From assembly GCA_964017185.1 (NCBI GenBank), contig OZ024875.1, forward strand, positions 32,187,456-32,251,455: a DNA stretch of 64,000 bases, read 5' to 3'. A program made the translations under genes and the position numbers. Below, in pieces: positions 55,476-64,000 of this stretch (within the stretch, counting starts at the first letter, position 1; the number at the start of each line of letters is the position of its first letter). The DNA comes from Rugalucina vietnamica. Its lineage: Eukaryota > Mollusca > Bivalvia > Lucinida > Lucinidae. Below the pieces are notes generated by a model, which saw only the letters and a list, made by a program, of their open reading frames with translations, was not told the DNA's origin and searched no databases.

Positions 55476-58400
55476 CTGGAATTATGAAATAGAACTATGC
55501 AGCTTTTATTTTTGTGAAGAGACACCCCTGTTTACAGACTGGAGAAACTGAAGGCTGAATTTTACCAGCCGTTTTTTCACTTTTTTTCATGCTCATCTCA
55601 GCTGAGCATGAAATTACAATTCCTCATAAATACTGAAATAGCCCAAACTAATTGAAATTTTGATTTACACCATCAAAGCCAACAATTTATGCTGTTTATA
55701 AATGTTAAAATGCCAACAATTGTTGGCATTTTAACATTTATGAGCAGGATAAATTTTAGTCTCAACTGAGCTGAGCCTTAAAAAATTTTCATAACCTCAG
55801 GCCTGCTGTATATGGGCAGTGGCCTTTCAACTACAGCAATGAGGCTTTTAAAAATGGTTACATTATAGCCTAACTTCCCTGGAGTCAACAATTTTTCAGT
55901 TACAAGTATGTCATGATGTACATGTAGCTACTACATCCAGGGTATTAAACTGATTAAAGCATCTGGCTCAAGGACACTACACAGAGGAGGTGGGTATTGA
56001 ACTCTTGTACTGTACCACTGCACTTATAGATGGGATGAAATGGTTAAAATTTAATGTTTTATCCCATCTGTTAAGCTACTTTACCTACCAGCTTCATAAT
56101 GGTCCTCTACTGTGATGACACGCCCACCTGTCGCCATGGCAGCAGCCTCAATTGTTTCTTTGTCTATTGGTTTCAGAGTGAACGGATCCACAACTCTTAT
56201 ATGTACACCATCTACGGCCAATTTCTCGTATGCACGGAGAGCTTCTACTAAGGTTACGCAGCAGCCAATAACTGTCACTTGGTCATCATTGGATTGTTTT
56301 ACTACCTGAATGGTGGAGAAGATAAGATGATAAACAAGATGTTCATGGAAATATGGGTGAGCTGCTGAATCAGTTTAATGGTAGGGATTTTAATGTTTGT
56401 TCTTTTTGATTCAATTTAACGTCCCTTTCAAGATTATTTACGACGGGCCAATCAGTAGGTGGGTGAAAACGGGAGAACCTCAAGAAAAAACATCTGGCAC
56501 ATCCGCAAGCAGAACTTGGCTTGTCTCGTCAGGAAAACATGTCCGTGTAATGTTTACCCCCTTGAACCCCACTTTTATATAGTAAAACTGGGGTATGCGG
56601 GGGTATACCTATTTTTCTTATTTTTGCTCCAAAACATAGATTGTGGGTACTCGTTAGAACCGCCTCGGCGAGGCAGTTCTAACGTGTACCCACAATCTAT
56701 GGTTTGAGCAAAAATAAGAAAAATATCTAAATTTTTCCAGTGAAATGTTTCATTTTTACAACCAAATATTTTTCTGTATATTGCATGGGCGTGTTTTCGT
56801 AATGTTACATGTGCCCCGAGGACCAGACACAGTGGTGAAACAATCGAATGGTTAAGTATGGTAATGAAATATCAGCGCTCTTAACCACTCGGCCATGAGG
56901 GCCACCTTAAAGTTTGTTCATAAAAGAAAGTTTTTCTAAATCCAGTTTCTTTATCCAATCAAACACTTTGAGGTCGGGGTTAACTATTAAAATAATGGCA
57001 CCTTATTGAGTGTATGTGTGTGCACATATTTGTTTGTTTTGTGAAATAAAATTCCTGTCAACAATTTTTAATCATGTGTACATGGAGCCATAGCCTCTGA
57101 GTATTTATCCAGTGGTATGAGGAGTTTATGTATCTTGCTCAAGAATACAATTTGACGCCACAGAAATTAGAACCCTGGTTTGTTGATTCAGAGTCTGATG
57201 CTATACCATCAGGTCACCATACATCCCAAAAGACCCAAATGTTCGTGTTGGTATGTTATGTGGTTGTTCATCTCTCACTAATGAGAAAGACCATTATTAT
57301 TTCATGAATAAGGTTCGTGTGTGTGAGTTTGTTGATAGCTGACTAGGCCAATTCTAGCTCTGAACTGTCGGTGTATGTTATGTATGTATGCATGCACAAG
57401 AAGGAAAGTCTCCATTGTTACCTTAGCTTTCCCAATTTCAAATTTTTCATCATTCTCATAGATTGTAGCAATGTTTGGTCTACTGGTTCTGATGAAGCAC
57501 ACGCCCGGGGTGTTGGCAGCAAGCTCCACAGCCCGCTCACAGGACACAGCGTCACTAGGGTAGAAAACCGTGGAGCCGGGGATTGATCTAAACATGCCCA
57601 GGTCTTCAAGGGCCATCTGAGAGGGGCCATCTTCACCTAGAAACAAATGAGCAGCCTCCTGGGAAAACCAACAATGTGGTTTCCGAACAGGTCCGACACA
57701 AACCGAGCTGCACAAGCACAGAAGAATGCTAGATGCTTGAAATTTTGGATATAAGTAGAAGAGGGATTGTGCTATCTGTTTAGCGAAAACAAAGGCGCTG
57801 ATCAGCTTCGCGGGTGACCGCGAAGCTGATCTGCGCCTTTGTTTTCGCATATGCAAATTGTTGGTTTTCTCATGAGGCGGCTCAAATATGAAATTGATGA
57901 AGGCACTCTTGGATTTTCTTTGTTAACTGATAACATAGAAAGCATGTCTATTGATTGTTGAGAGGCGTCTAAGACTGAAGATTTGTAGATAAAATAGTTT
58001 CTACAGAAACTTTTCTGCTTTTAAGGTCGGTGAAAAGCAAATGCAGGTTAATTTCTAGGGGTAAGATGCCTTTATGCAAGGTATTTTTATGAATAAATAT
58101 CAATCATACATCAGGAAAACATGTCCGTGCCATGTTTACCCCCTTGAACCCCACTTTTATATAGAAAAACTGGGGTATGCAGGGATATATCTATTTTTCT
58201 TATTTTTGCTTGAAAACAGAGATTGTGAACGTGTACCCACAATCTCTGTTTTGAGCAACAAATTTTCTTCTGAAAATATTCCTTTTTTTTACAGCTTAAA
58301 AATCTCTGTATATTGCATGGGCATGTTTCGTAATGGGCTTCAGGAATATTCTGATAGCATACCTATAGAAATTCCAGCATGGGAACCAGCAAAGTTGACA

Positions 58401-61400
58401 TTTGTCTGTGAGATGGCTCCCATCCTGATTTGGTCAAATGCTCTGGTGAAGAAGGCAGCAAATGTGCTGCAGAATGGAACCGTCCTGCCCCGGGTACCAC
58501 ACCCGATGGCCACGCCCACAAGGTTTTGTTCGGCAATGAAACATTCTATGTAGCGGTCGGGATGGGCATTCTGGAAACCAATGAATTTTTATTTCATACA
58601 CTTTTTAACCTGTAATAATTAACCTATATTTGACGAATGGATTCTCCCATCTTTATCATTTGGGTGAGTCCACTTTTATTTTTAGGGACATCAGGAGTGA
58701 CTTTGAATTTTTATTCCATATTTCAATGAATTTTCTCTAATGCTGCGTTTACATTATGTTCCCGGAGGCCCCGGCAGCCCCGTTTGCTAGAAACGTAGCG
58801 TGCCGTGGAGTTTTGGTAATATATTTCTCTGATTTTCAAGATCCATCACGTTTTGTTACGTTTTCTTACGTTGTATTACGATATCCGTAACAAGCCGTGG
58901 TAGTGATAAGCCGGTCTGTCACGGAGGCGCTACGGTAGGTTACGTTTATCCACGATCTATCACGGTTATTAGCACGTTCTATTATGGCCTGTTACGTTTT
59001 GTTGCGGTCAGTTGCATTTTGACCAACGCGTTACACGTTTTTTCGGTGTGTCAAGGTCAGCTACGGTTGAAACGTAGACACCATACAATATAGAGAACAT
59101 TTTTTTCCTTTTGTATAAGAATAAGTCATTTAAAATAATAACAACCACGCTCATCAACAACCGACTGGAGAGTTGATTAAGAAAGTTCGGGATTGTAATT
59201 ATTCTTCAATTGCATTGTGCAGCGTATGGTCTGTATTGTTCACTATAGCGACTGCTCCAATATGAAGGAACTTGTCCCCATGATATGCCTTTTTATATAT
59301 ATAAACTTCACGCACCGTGATAACCGTAACAGAATGTGGCATACGTAGTAGAACGGGGTGAACACCGTCAAACACCGTAACGCACTGTAACTTAACGCAA
59401 CAAAACATGTTGACTATTCCGTAGGAAACGGGACGAGACGTGAGACGACCGTGATCGAACGCAACAGAACGTGGAAGAACCGTAGCATGCCGGACTATTC
59501 ACTAGCTTCCCGTTGCACTACGGACCGCCTCCACGTTTCGCTACGTCCTGTTACGTTCTGTCACGGTGTGTTACGTTCAATCCGTTTCATCACGGCCCAT
59601 TACGTTTCTCATTTCCGCCGTGACTGCCGTGGCAGATTTTTAAACTGTCAAAAAATCTGTCGCGGTGTCCACGGTTATCCCGGCGTGTTACGTTTGCCTA
59701 TCCCGTTCCCCTGCGTTGCCTCACGGTTATCCCGTTTTGCTCACGGTTGTCTGAAACGTGGCCGCCGTGACCGCCGGGAACATAGTGTAAACGCAGTTTA
59801 AGCAACAGAATAGCTCCAGATGGGACGCCACATTCTGGGGCGTCACATCTGGGGCTATACTGTTTGCCTATGTCCCACAAAAGGGACGCCAGGCTTATAT
59901 GAGTTAAGTAACTATTAGACCAGATAGGTTTTATCATTGTGTGCCTACAATGGTCTGTGTGAGAAATTCTTTTGAGACTCATTTTTATTTATTTTTGCAC
60001 TGATTTAATTAGAGCTGAATGTCATGTGAATAACTCAGAAAATGGTATTCACCAGCATCATCATGGGATTTCAGTTTTATCTTGATTGGCAGGCAGTAAG
60101 CATTTCAAAAATGTAATTAAGAAGCTGATCGGCGCCTTTGTTTTCGCTACAAGGACAGTACAATCCCTCTACTTTCTAAATCCAAAATTTCAAGCTTCTG
60201 GTCATCTTCTGTGCTTGTACAGCTTGGTTTGTGTCGGACCTGGTTGAAAACCACATTGATGGTTTTCTCGTGTCACGGCTCATATTTCTTTAACATAACT
60301 TACATTTTACAGGGTAAATACCAGAACAATTTTTCATGTTAAAATCTAAATCAGTAGTGTATTAATGTTTTGTTTCCTATCTTTCAGGCTCATTGCAAAT
60401 TTAGTGTCAGATGTATAAAAGACAGTTCTTAGCTTCTTACCTTAAATTTATCAGCAAAAGTAGAGTTTTTGGTGTCACCATCAAGGGCTATAACTCTTGG
60501 GTTATTGGTTCCAAGTTTAGCTAATGCTGTTCCATAGGCAAGTCGAGTGGCTACCTGTAACATTGTCATTCAAATGAAAAGAGAATATATGTAGTAAATG
60601 AACGTCCCACAGTTTAATGTTGAATGTGGTACAGCAAACATCATTAACAGCTTCACTATAAAATGAGCTACCATGACTGGTGACAAAGAAATGCAACCAT
60701 ATTGCTGATCAGTGTTTCTACTTCCTTAATCTTTAAGTTCAAAGTCCATTCCTCTAACTGTACAGGCATAATTTGCGTCAGACCTAGTCAGAAACGGTAA
60801 TGACAGGTTTCTATTAGCTTAAACATTTTCGCAGCCTTTTAAAGTTTTCTTTTTTGATTAGTATTAAAACTAAAACACATTAAAACTGCCTCTCATAAGC
60901 AGCGGGTACACATTTGAATTACGTCTAATGAGTGACCACAATCCATGTACAAATGAAAGTTGTTACTTGTAAAAATCCAATCAAATACATGTCTGTAAGT
61001 AAACGTGATGTTGTTATCTTTTCCATTTTTTTTTCATAAAGTTTTATTTCTATTTATACCTGTTGTCCAATTTTATAGTTCGGTGGCTCGGACAGTTTTA
61101 TATTACTGATATCAACAGCTGGTACTTTAGTTGTTATGGGCTGGGGTCGCAGGCCCCAATCTTCTTGTTTGGCCATCTGACCCTTTATGACATTGATGGA
61201 CTCTTCTGCTTTGGCTGACAATGGTTTGCCATGCCAGTTCATCTCGTTCTCAATACCTACAATGAGAGTAAGTGGTATTTTGTACCCACACTATGGAAAA
61301 TAGTAATCGACAATGAAGAATGAATGTGCCAACTCAGTAAATAAACCTCAAAACTTCATAATTCTAGGCTGGATTAACTTCCCAATGATTGAAAAAGGAC

Positions 61401-63935
61401 ATATATATTAATAATATTGAACTAGAAAGTCTGCTATCTTAAATTTTGCAATTGTGAGTCTTTGCCATACTGCAGCCACAATGGAGACTGCAACTTCATA
61501 TCTTAACTCTTTCAAGCGATTTTCTCTTAAAGTTGTTACAAAAGGCTTGGTATAATCTTTATTAAGCAACTATTTCAGACCTTTCACCATTTGTTGTGCT
61601 CTATAGAAGCTATAATATACCTGGACAGCCTTTCCCTTTCAAAGTTTTAGCCAGAATACAGGTGGGTTTATCTTTCACTGTGGAGGCATCATGCAGTGTT
61701 TTACACAGGGCTTCTACATCATGGCCATCTATTACATAGGTGTTCCAGCTAGAAAAGTTGAAAAAAATCATTGAATGCTTTATTGATTGCTTTCATATTT
61801 TCTTTTGTTTTTCTTTTCTTGTTACTCCCATCAATCAATTTCTGATTATTCTTGGGAGGTGTACATTGTACACTCCCGTGTGTTTGCAGGATGATCCTAC
61901 ATGCATGAGGATAGAACCTGTGTAGGGATCTTTAACCTTTTGTATTCTGGTCTTTTGTATCCCCAGTCAACGATTTTTCAGTCATGTTCTGACAGAGCTA
62001 TAGCTTCCTGGGCAATAAAAATAATAATAATGATAGACTTTATTTTCAGAGGGTTACACATTTAGCAACAAAATACAAGCTAATCTTCCATGAGGCCCTC
62101 AAGAACAGGTACTTTAAAGAGTTATGTGGTTGCTTGCTCTAGGACAGCCCAAGGATAGTAGGATAACAGACCTTCCGAGTCTGACACTCTACCAGTGCCC
62201 TCTAGACATGGAAAAGTTGTTTTAGGCCTAAATGATTTATATGTGTGGTTCCAGTTTCCCTTCCTACCCTAATTTTTTCACCCTACCCTAAACATTAAAA
62301 TGACCTTTAGAAAGATAAACAACTAAAAATAGCCATATTTTCCGATTTTGAGGCCGTTTTCAGTGTTAAATGTTTTGACTAAAGTAAATAATACTCCCTA
62401 CCTACCTACCCTAATTTTTTGGGGCATGAAACAGGAACCACACATATTTCATTTAGGCCTTATGAATTCTTAAGAACTTTTGTGAGCGGTATACAACTTT
62501 ATAATAAGTTTTTTTACGAAGGAGACGTAAGTAATGTTATTTTTCTAAATTTAAGGATTCAATGTCTGTACCTACCCAAAAGCTTTCAGTCTGGCCTCAT
62601 ACGTGTCCATATCATGCTGTAGCATAGCGGGGTCGCTCTGACCTAGTCTGTTGATATCAAATATGGCTACCAGATTGTCTAGCTTGTAGAAACTGCTGAA
62701 GGCCAGAGCCTCCCATATGGAGCCCTCCGCACTCTCACCATCCCCAATTAGACAGTATACACGGTAACTGGAATAGAAAATCTACCATTAATAGGGTTGC
62801 AATATATTACATTTCAATAATAGACAAAGTTTGTTTGAGCTCCTGTTTTACATCCCACTCAACACCTTATATTATAGGCATGGTCCAGTTTGAACAGTCA
62901 TTCTAACCATTTAATTTCATAGATTGGATTAAATTAAACAGTTGACAGTATTTTGACTAGTGAAAGAATCTCTTACATGTGGCTGATTGCATATCTGAAA
63001 GCACCTTAATTTGTTTAAGCATTATAATAAAGCTGGACTCAGTATTTAGAAATTAAACTGTTTTCTCAGCCTGATAACTGAATTGCTGGCAAAAAGTATT
63101 GTCCAGTGAAAGTACACGTATATGCACAGCAACTCTGACCTAGGTACCCAGTAGCTACATCTCCAAACTCATGAAACCAGCGTTTATGAAGCTATGATTT
63201 GAGTAATGACACACAGAAATGTATCTAGCTGTCAAAATTTCACAGTATTAGAAGTATGCGTTACAAAACTCACTCTGATTTGTCAAAGTATTTCCCCGTG
63301 TATGCCATACCAGCGGCACAGCTCAGACCTTGACCTAGAGAGCCAGTGGCTACATCAACAAAGGACAGTTTCTGGAAAGACAAATGCATTAAAGTTTTTA
63401 TCTCTTGCTTCATACAGATCCGAAGCTTCACTAATTACACCAAATGGAGAATCCTTTTTTATCAAAAATTACAGGTACCTTGATTTTCTTTTTTCTTTTT
63501 CATTTCACTCTGACAACTGAACAACTTTGCATTACAGCAGGCAAAAAGGTGTGGATTCAGATTGAGATTTTTTTTGTCACAACAGTCCCAGCTCAGAGAA
63601 TCAAGTGTCTTGACTTGAGCTTATCTAGCTTATCATCAATTTTTTAGTCATGTTGGGACAGTGCCAATGTCTCCTGAGCATTTAACCAGTACTGCGTGGA
63701 GCTCAAGGTGTAATAATGACACAAGGAAATAACATGGTGCAGAGGGCTTTTAAAAGCCTTACTCCAGCAACTGATTTTCTACCACAGACTACAGTACTAC
63801 CCTCTGCTTCTAAGAACTTACCGGTGTTGGGTGTCCCTCCAGGTCACAATCCAGTTTTCTGAGTTTTGTTAGATCACTGACAGGGAAGTTCCCAGCCTCG
63901 GCCCAGGCTGCATACAGGATTGGAGCTGCATGACC
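55285..63935 (-). CDS. TKT: Transketolase (gene-level, ten C-terminal exons, N-terminus beyond window)
   Basis: ThDP-dependent enzyme of the non-oxidative pentose phosphate pathway; moves two-carbon ketol units between sugar phosphates in the cytosol. Ten exons join in frame to 557 residues and a stop. The first visible residues [15 protein letters not shown] correspond to about position 76 of animal transketolases (usual length ~620), so about 75 residues lie past 64000. Visible signatures: [10 protein letters not shown]; ThDP/metal motif GDGES...[15 protein letters not shown] (from residue 79); catalytic Glu in [13 protein letters not shown] (residue 295); [43 protein letters not shown]; and the C-terminal [12 protein letters not shown] and [17 protein letters not shown]. 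All junctions have GT/AG and matching phases. No frameshift or lost catalytic residue is seen, so it looks functional. TKT versus a TKTL-like paralogue cannot be settled. Confidence 0.97.
55698..55741. repeat. Perfect 44-nt palindrome
   Basis: 22-bp arms ATAAATGTTAAAATGCCAAC-AA and their exact complement with no loop, in the last transketolase intron. Confidence 0.9.
56089..56305 (-). CDS. TKT: Transketolase exon ([14 protein letters not shown]...VEDHYEA)
   Basis: 217 nt, phase 0 in, phase 1 out; acceptor CACCATTCAG, donor GTAGGT. C-terminal transketolase domain start with [20 protein letters not shown]. Confidence 0.95.
56405..56915 (-). mobile_element. tRNA-like SINE interrupted by a family B element
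   Basis: Body at 56405-56526 (TTTAACGTCCCTTTCAAGAT ... GCAGAACTTGGCTTGTCT) continues after the family B insert at about 56805 as ACATGTGCCCCGAGGACCAG and the tRNA head (minus: CATGGCCGAGTGGTTAAGAG). The insert splits what is TTGTCTCACATGTG in the copy at 19495. Confidence 0.8.
56527..56804 (+). mobile_element. Family B TIR element, copy 5 (nested in SINE)
   Basis: TCAGGAAAACATGTCCGTGT start, GTGTTTTCGTAATG end, hairpin AGAACCGCCTCGGCGAGGCAGTTCT. Intron between the last two penultimate transketolase exons. Confidence 0.9.
57070..57220 (-). mobile_element. tRNA-derived SINE fragment
   Basis: Minus strand: GGTGACCTGATGGTATAGCA head, CAGGGTTCTAATT (eroded box B), ATTCTTGAGCAAGATACATAAACTC body. 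Same family as 1361. Confidence 0.6.
57422..57636 (-). CDS. TKT: Transketolase exon ([14 protein letters not shown]...IGKAK)
   Basis: 215 nt, GT completes Gly, ends phase 0; donor GTAACA is weaker than consensus; acceptor TTTGTTTCTAG. The pyrimidine tract upstream of the AG is only 9 nt long before a family A element begins. Confidence 0.95.
57648..57884 (-). mobile_element. Family A TIR element abutting a transketolase splice acceptor
   Basis: TGAGCAGCCTCCTGGGAAAA to TTTTCTCATGAGGCGGCTCA; intact palindrome centred near 57812. Its low end is 9 nt from the AG at 57638-57637, so the branch point of this intron should lie inside the element. Confidence 0.9.
58109..58335 (+). mobile_element. Family B TIR element, copy 6
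   Basis: CATCAGGAAAACATGTCCGT start, CATGTTTCGTAATG end; hairpin shortened to GATTGTGAACGTGTACCCACAATC. It lies 26 bp from the donor of the exon at 58363. Confidence 0.85.
58363..58570 (-). CDS. TKT: Transketolase exon (catalytic Glu, FCSTFAAFF)
   Basis: 208 nt, phase 0 in, phase 1 out; acceptor TGGTTTCCAG, donor GTATGC. Contains [40 protein letters not shown] and AGSHAGISI. Confidence 0.97.
58742..59797. mobile_element. TIR element with GTTACG/CACGG-word interior
   Basis: GCTGCGTTTACATTATGTTC at the left and GAACATAGTGTAAACGCAG at the right are TIRs. The interior repeats TACGTT, GTTACG, TCACGG and CCGTGA in both orientations, leaving an AT-rich core at about 59085-59215. No transposase ORF. 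Transketolase intron. Confidence 0.75.
60121..60282 (+). mobile_element. Family A TIR element, right half
   Basis: Begins inside the palindrome (GAAGCTGATCGGCGCCTTTG), then AAATCCAAAATTTCAAGCTT and TTTTCTCGTGTCACGGCTCA. The left half is lost. Confidence 0.8.
60441..60554 (-). CDS. TKT: Transketolase exon ([15 protein letters not shown]...DKFK)
   Basis: 114 nt, 38 codons, phase 0 both ends; acceptor ATGTTACAG, donor GTAAGA. Contains [18 protein letters not shown], the start of the pyrimidine-binding domain. Confidence 0.96.
61060..61256 (-). CDS. TKT: Transketolase exon (NWHGKPLS ... NYKIGQQ)
   Basis: 197 nt; GT completes Gly, ends phase 0; acceptor TCATTGTAG, donor GTATAA. Contains WHGKPL and the variable inter-domain linker. 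Confidence 0.95.
61621..61748 (-). CDS. TKT: Transketolase exon ([14 protein letters not shown] ... KGKGCP)
   Basis: 128 nt, phase 2 in and phase 1 out; acceptor ACTTTTCTAG, donor GTATAT. Contains [14 protein letters not shown] and [10 protein letters not shown]. Confidence 0.95.
62000..62210 (-). mobile_element. tRNA-derived SINE, diverged
   Basis: Minus strand: AGGGCACTGGTAGAGTGTCA, GACTCGGAAGGTCTGTTATC, CCTAGAGCAAGCAACCACAT, CCTGTTCTTGAGGGCCTCAT, in a transketolase intron. Similar to 1361. Confidence 0.5.
62576..62767 (-). CDS. TKT: Transketolase exon (ThDP-binding GDGE)
   Basis: 192 nt, phase 2 in and out; acceptor TTCTATTCCAG, donor GTAGGT. Contains [20 protein letters not shown] and [17 protein letters not shown]. 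Confidence 0.97.
63274..63371 (-). CDS. TKT: Transketolase exon ([20 protein letters not shown])
   Basis: 98 nt, phase 0 in and phase 2 out; acceptor GTCTTTCCAG, donor GTGAGT. Contains the conserved TGSLGQGLS loop. Confidence 0.97.
63822..63935 (-). CDS. TKT: Transketolase exon ([15 protein letters not shown]), first in window
   Basis: 114 nt, 38 codons, phase 0 both ends; acceptor TGTCTTTTAG, donor GTAAGT. The His of GHAAP is the conserved substrate-binding His of transketolases. Confidence 0.97.
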
Positions 63936-63959
63936 CTAAAAGACATAGAAAATTAGAAT

Positions 63960-64000
63960 CATTATGAAAACTTGTCCATGCAATATACACAGATTTTTTT
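63960..64000 (-). mobile_element. Family B TIR element, cut by the window end
   Basis: CATTATGAAAACTTGTCCAT followed by GCAATATACACAG matches the family B right end in inverted orientation, 24 bp upstream of the AG of the first visible transketolase exon. Confidence 0.75.

Noticed and set aside
58074-58615. 159-codon plus-strand ORF
   Set aside because: It spans a family B element and the antisense of a transketolase exon.

Overview
The window is AT-rich, intron-bearing animal DNA dominated by repeats. Spliced genes with GT/AG introns, many short TIR elements, tRNA-derived SINEs, a non-LTR retrotransposon and a ~450 bp repeat carrying the words 'ACCTTGACCTATTTTA' and 'CAAGATGGCCGCCATG' suggest a lophotrochozoan, most likely a bivalve mollusc. 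The species cannot be fixed from sequence alone.

Three multi-exon genes lie on the minus strand and one small gene on the plus strand. (1) 622-10895: a PRD-class homeobox gene. Exon 1 (10844-10895) encodes an eh1/octapeptide-like motif, exon 2 (3878-4038) carries homeodomain residues 1-46, and exon 3 (622-810) starts with helix 3. The 3' end lies outside the window or was not found. (2) 12762-15429: a complete six-exon gene for a 445-residue protein with an N-terminal membrane segment and three fibronectin type III domains; every intron is phase 1. (3) 55285-63935: ten exons encoding the C-terminal 557 residues of transketolase; the first ~75 residues lie beyond position 64000. (4) 49843-50316 (+): a small secreted four-cysteine protein of unrecognised family, probably with a 5' UTR exon near 46.3 kb.

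Between the genes: 15.4-24.2 kb is intergenic DNA with a cluster of RFX X-box-like palindromes, SINEs, a three-unit ~450 bp tandem repeat and a long exact inverted repeat. From 24.24 to 39.36 kb there are two oppositely oriented arrays of the same 40 bp satellite, separated by ~0.5 kb. The right-hand array (28.49-39.36 kb) has higher-order structure: 7-mers of 280 bp and 5-mers of 200 bp, combining into a ~1,040 bp 26-mer. From 39.4 to 55 kb there are nested DNA elements and SINEs, a LINE relic (47475-49118, minus) inserted in a DNA element, and the secreted-protein gene.

Two short TIR families recur. Family A (TGAGCCGC ends, long internal hairpin) has about ten copies and family B (CATCAGGAAAAC ends, internal hairpin) has seven. 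Several sit within tens of bases of splice sites of the homeobox and transketolase genes. Five larger elements share a distinctive plan: related TIRs around an interior filled with one short word in both orientations. The genes show no sign of acting in a common pathway.
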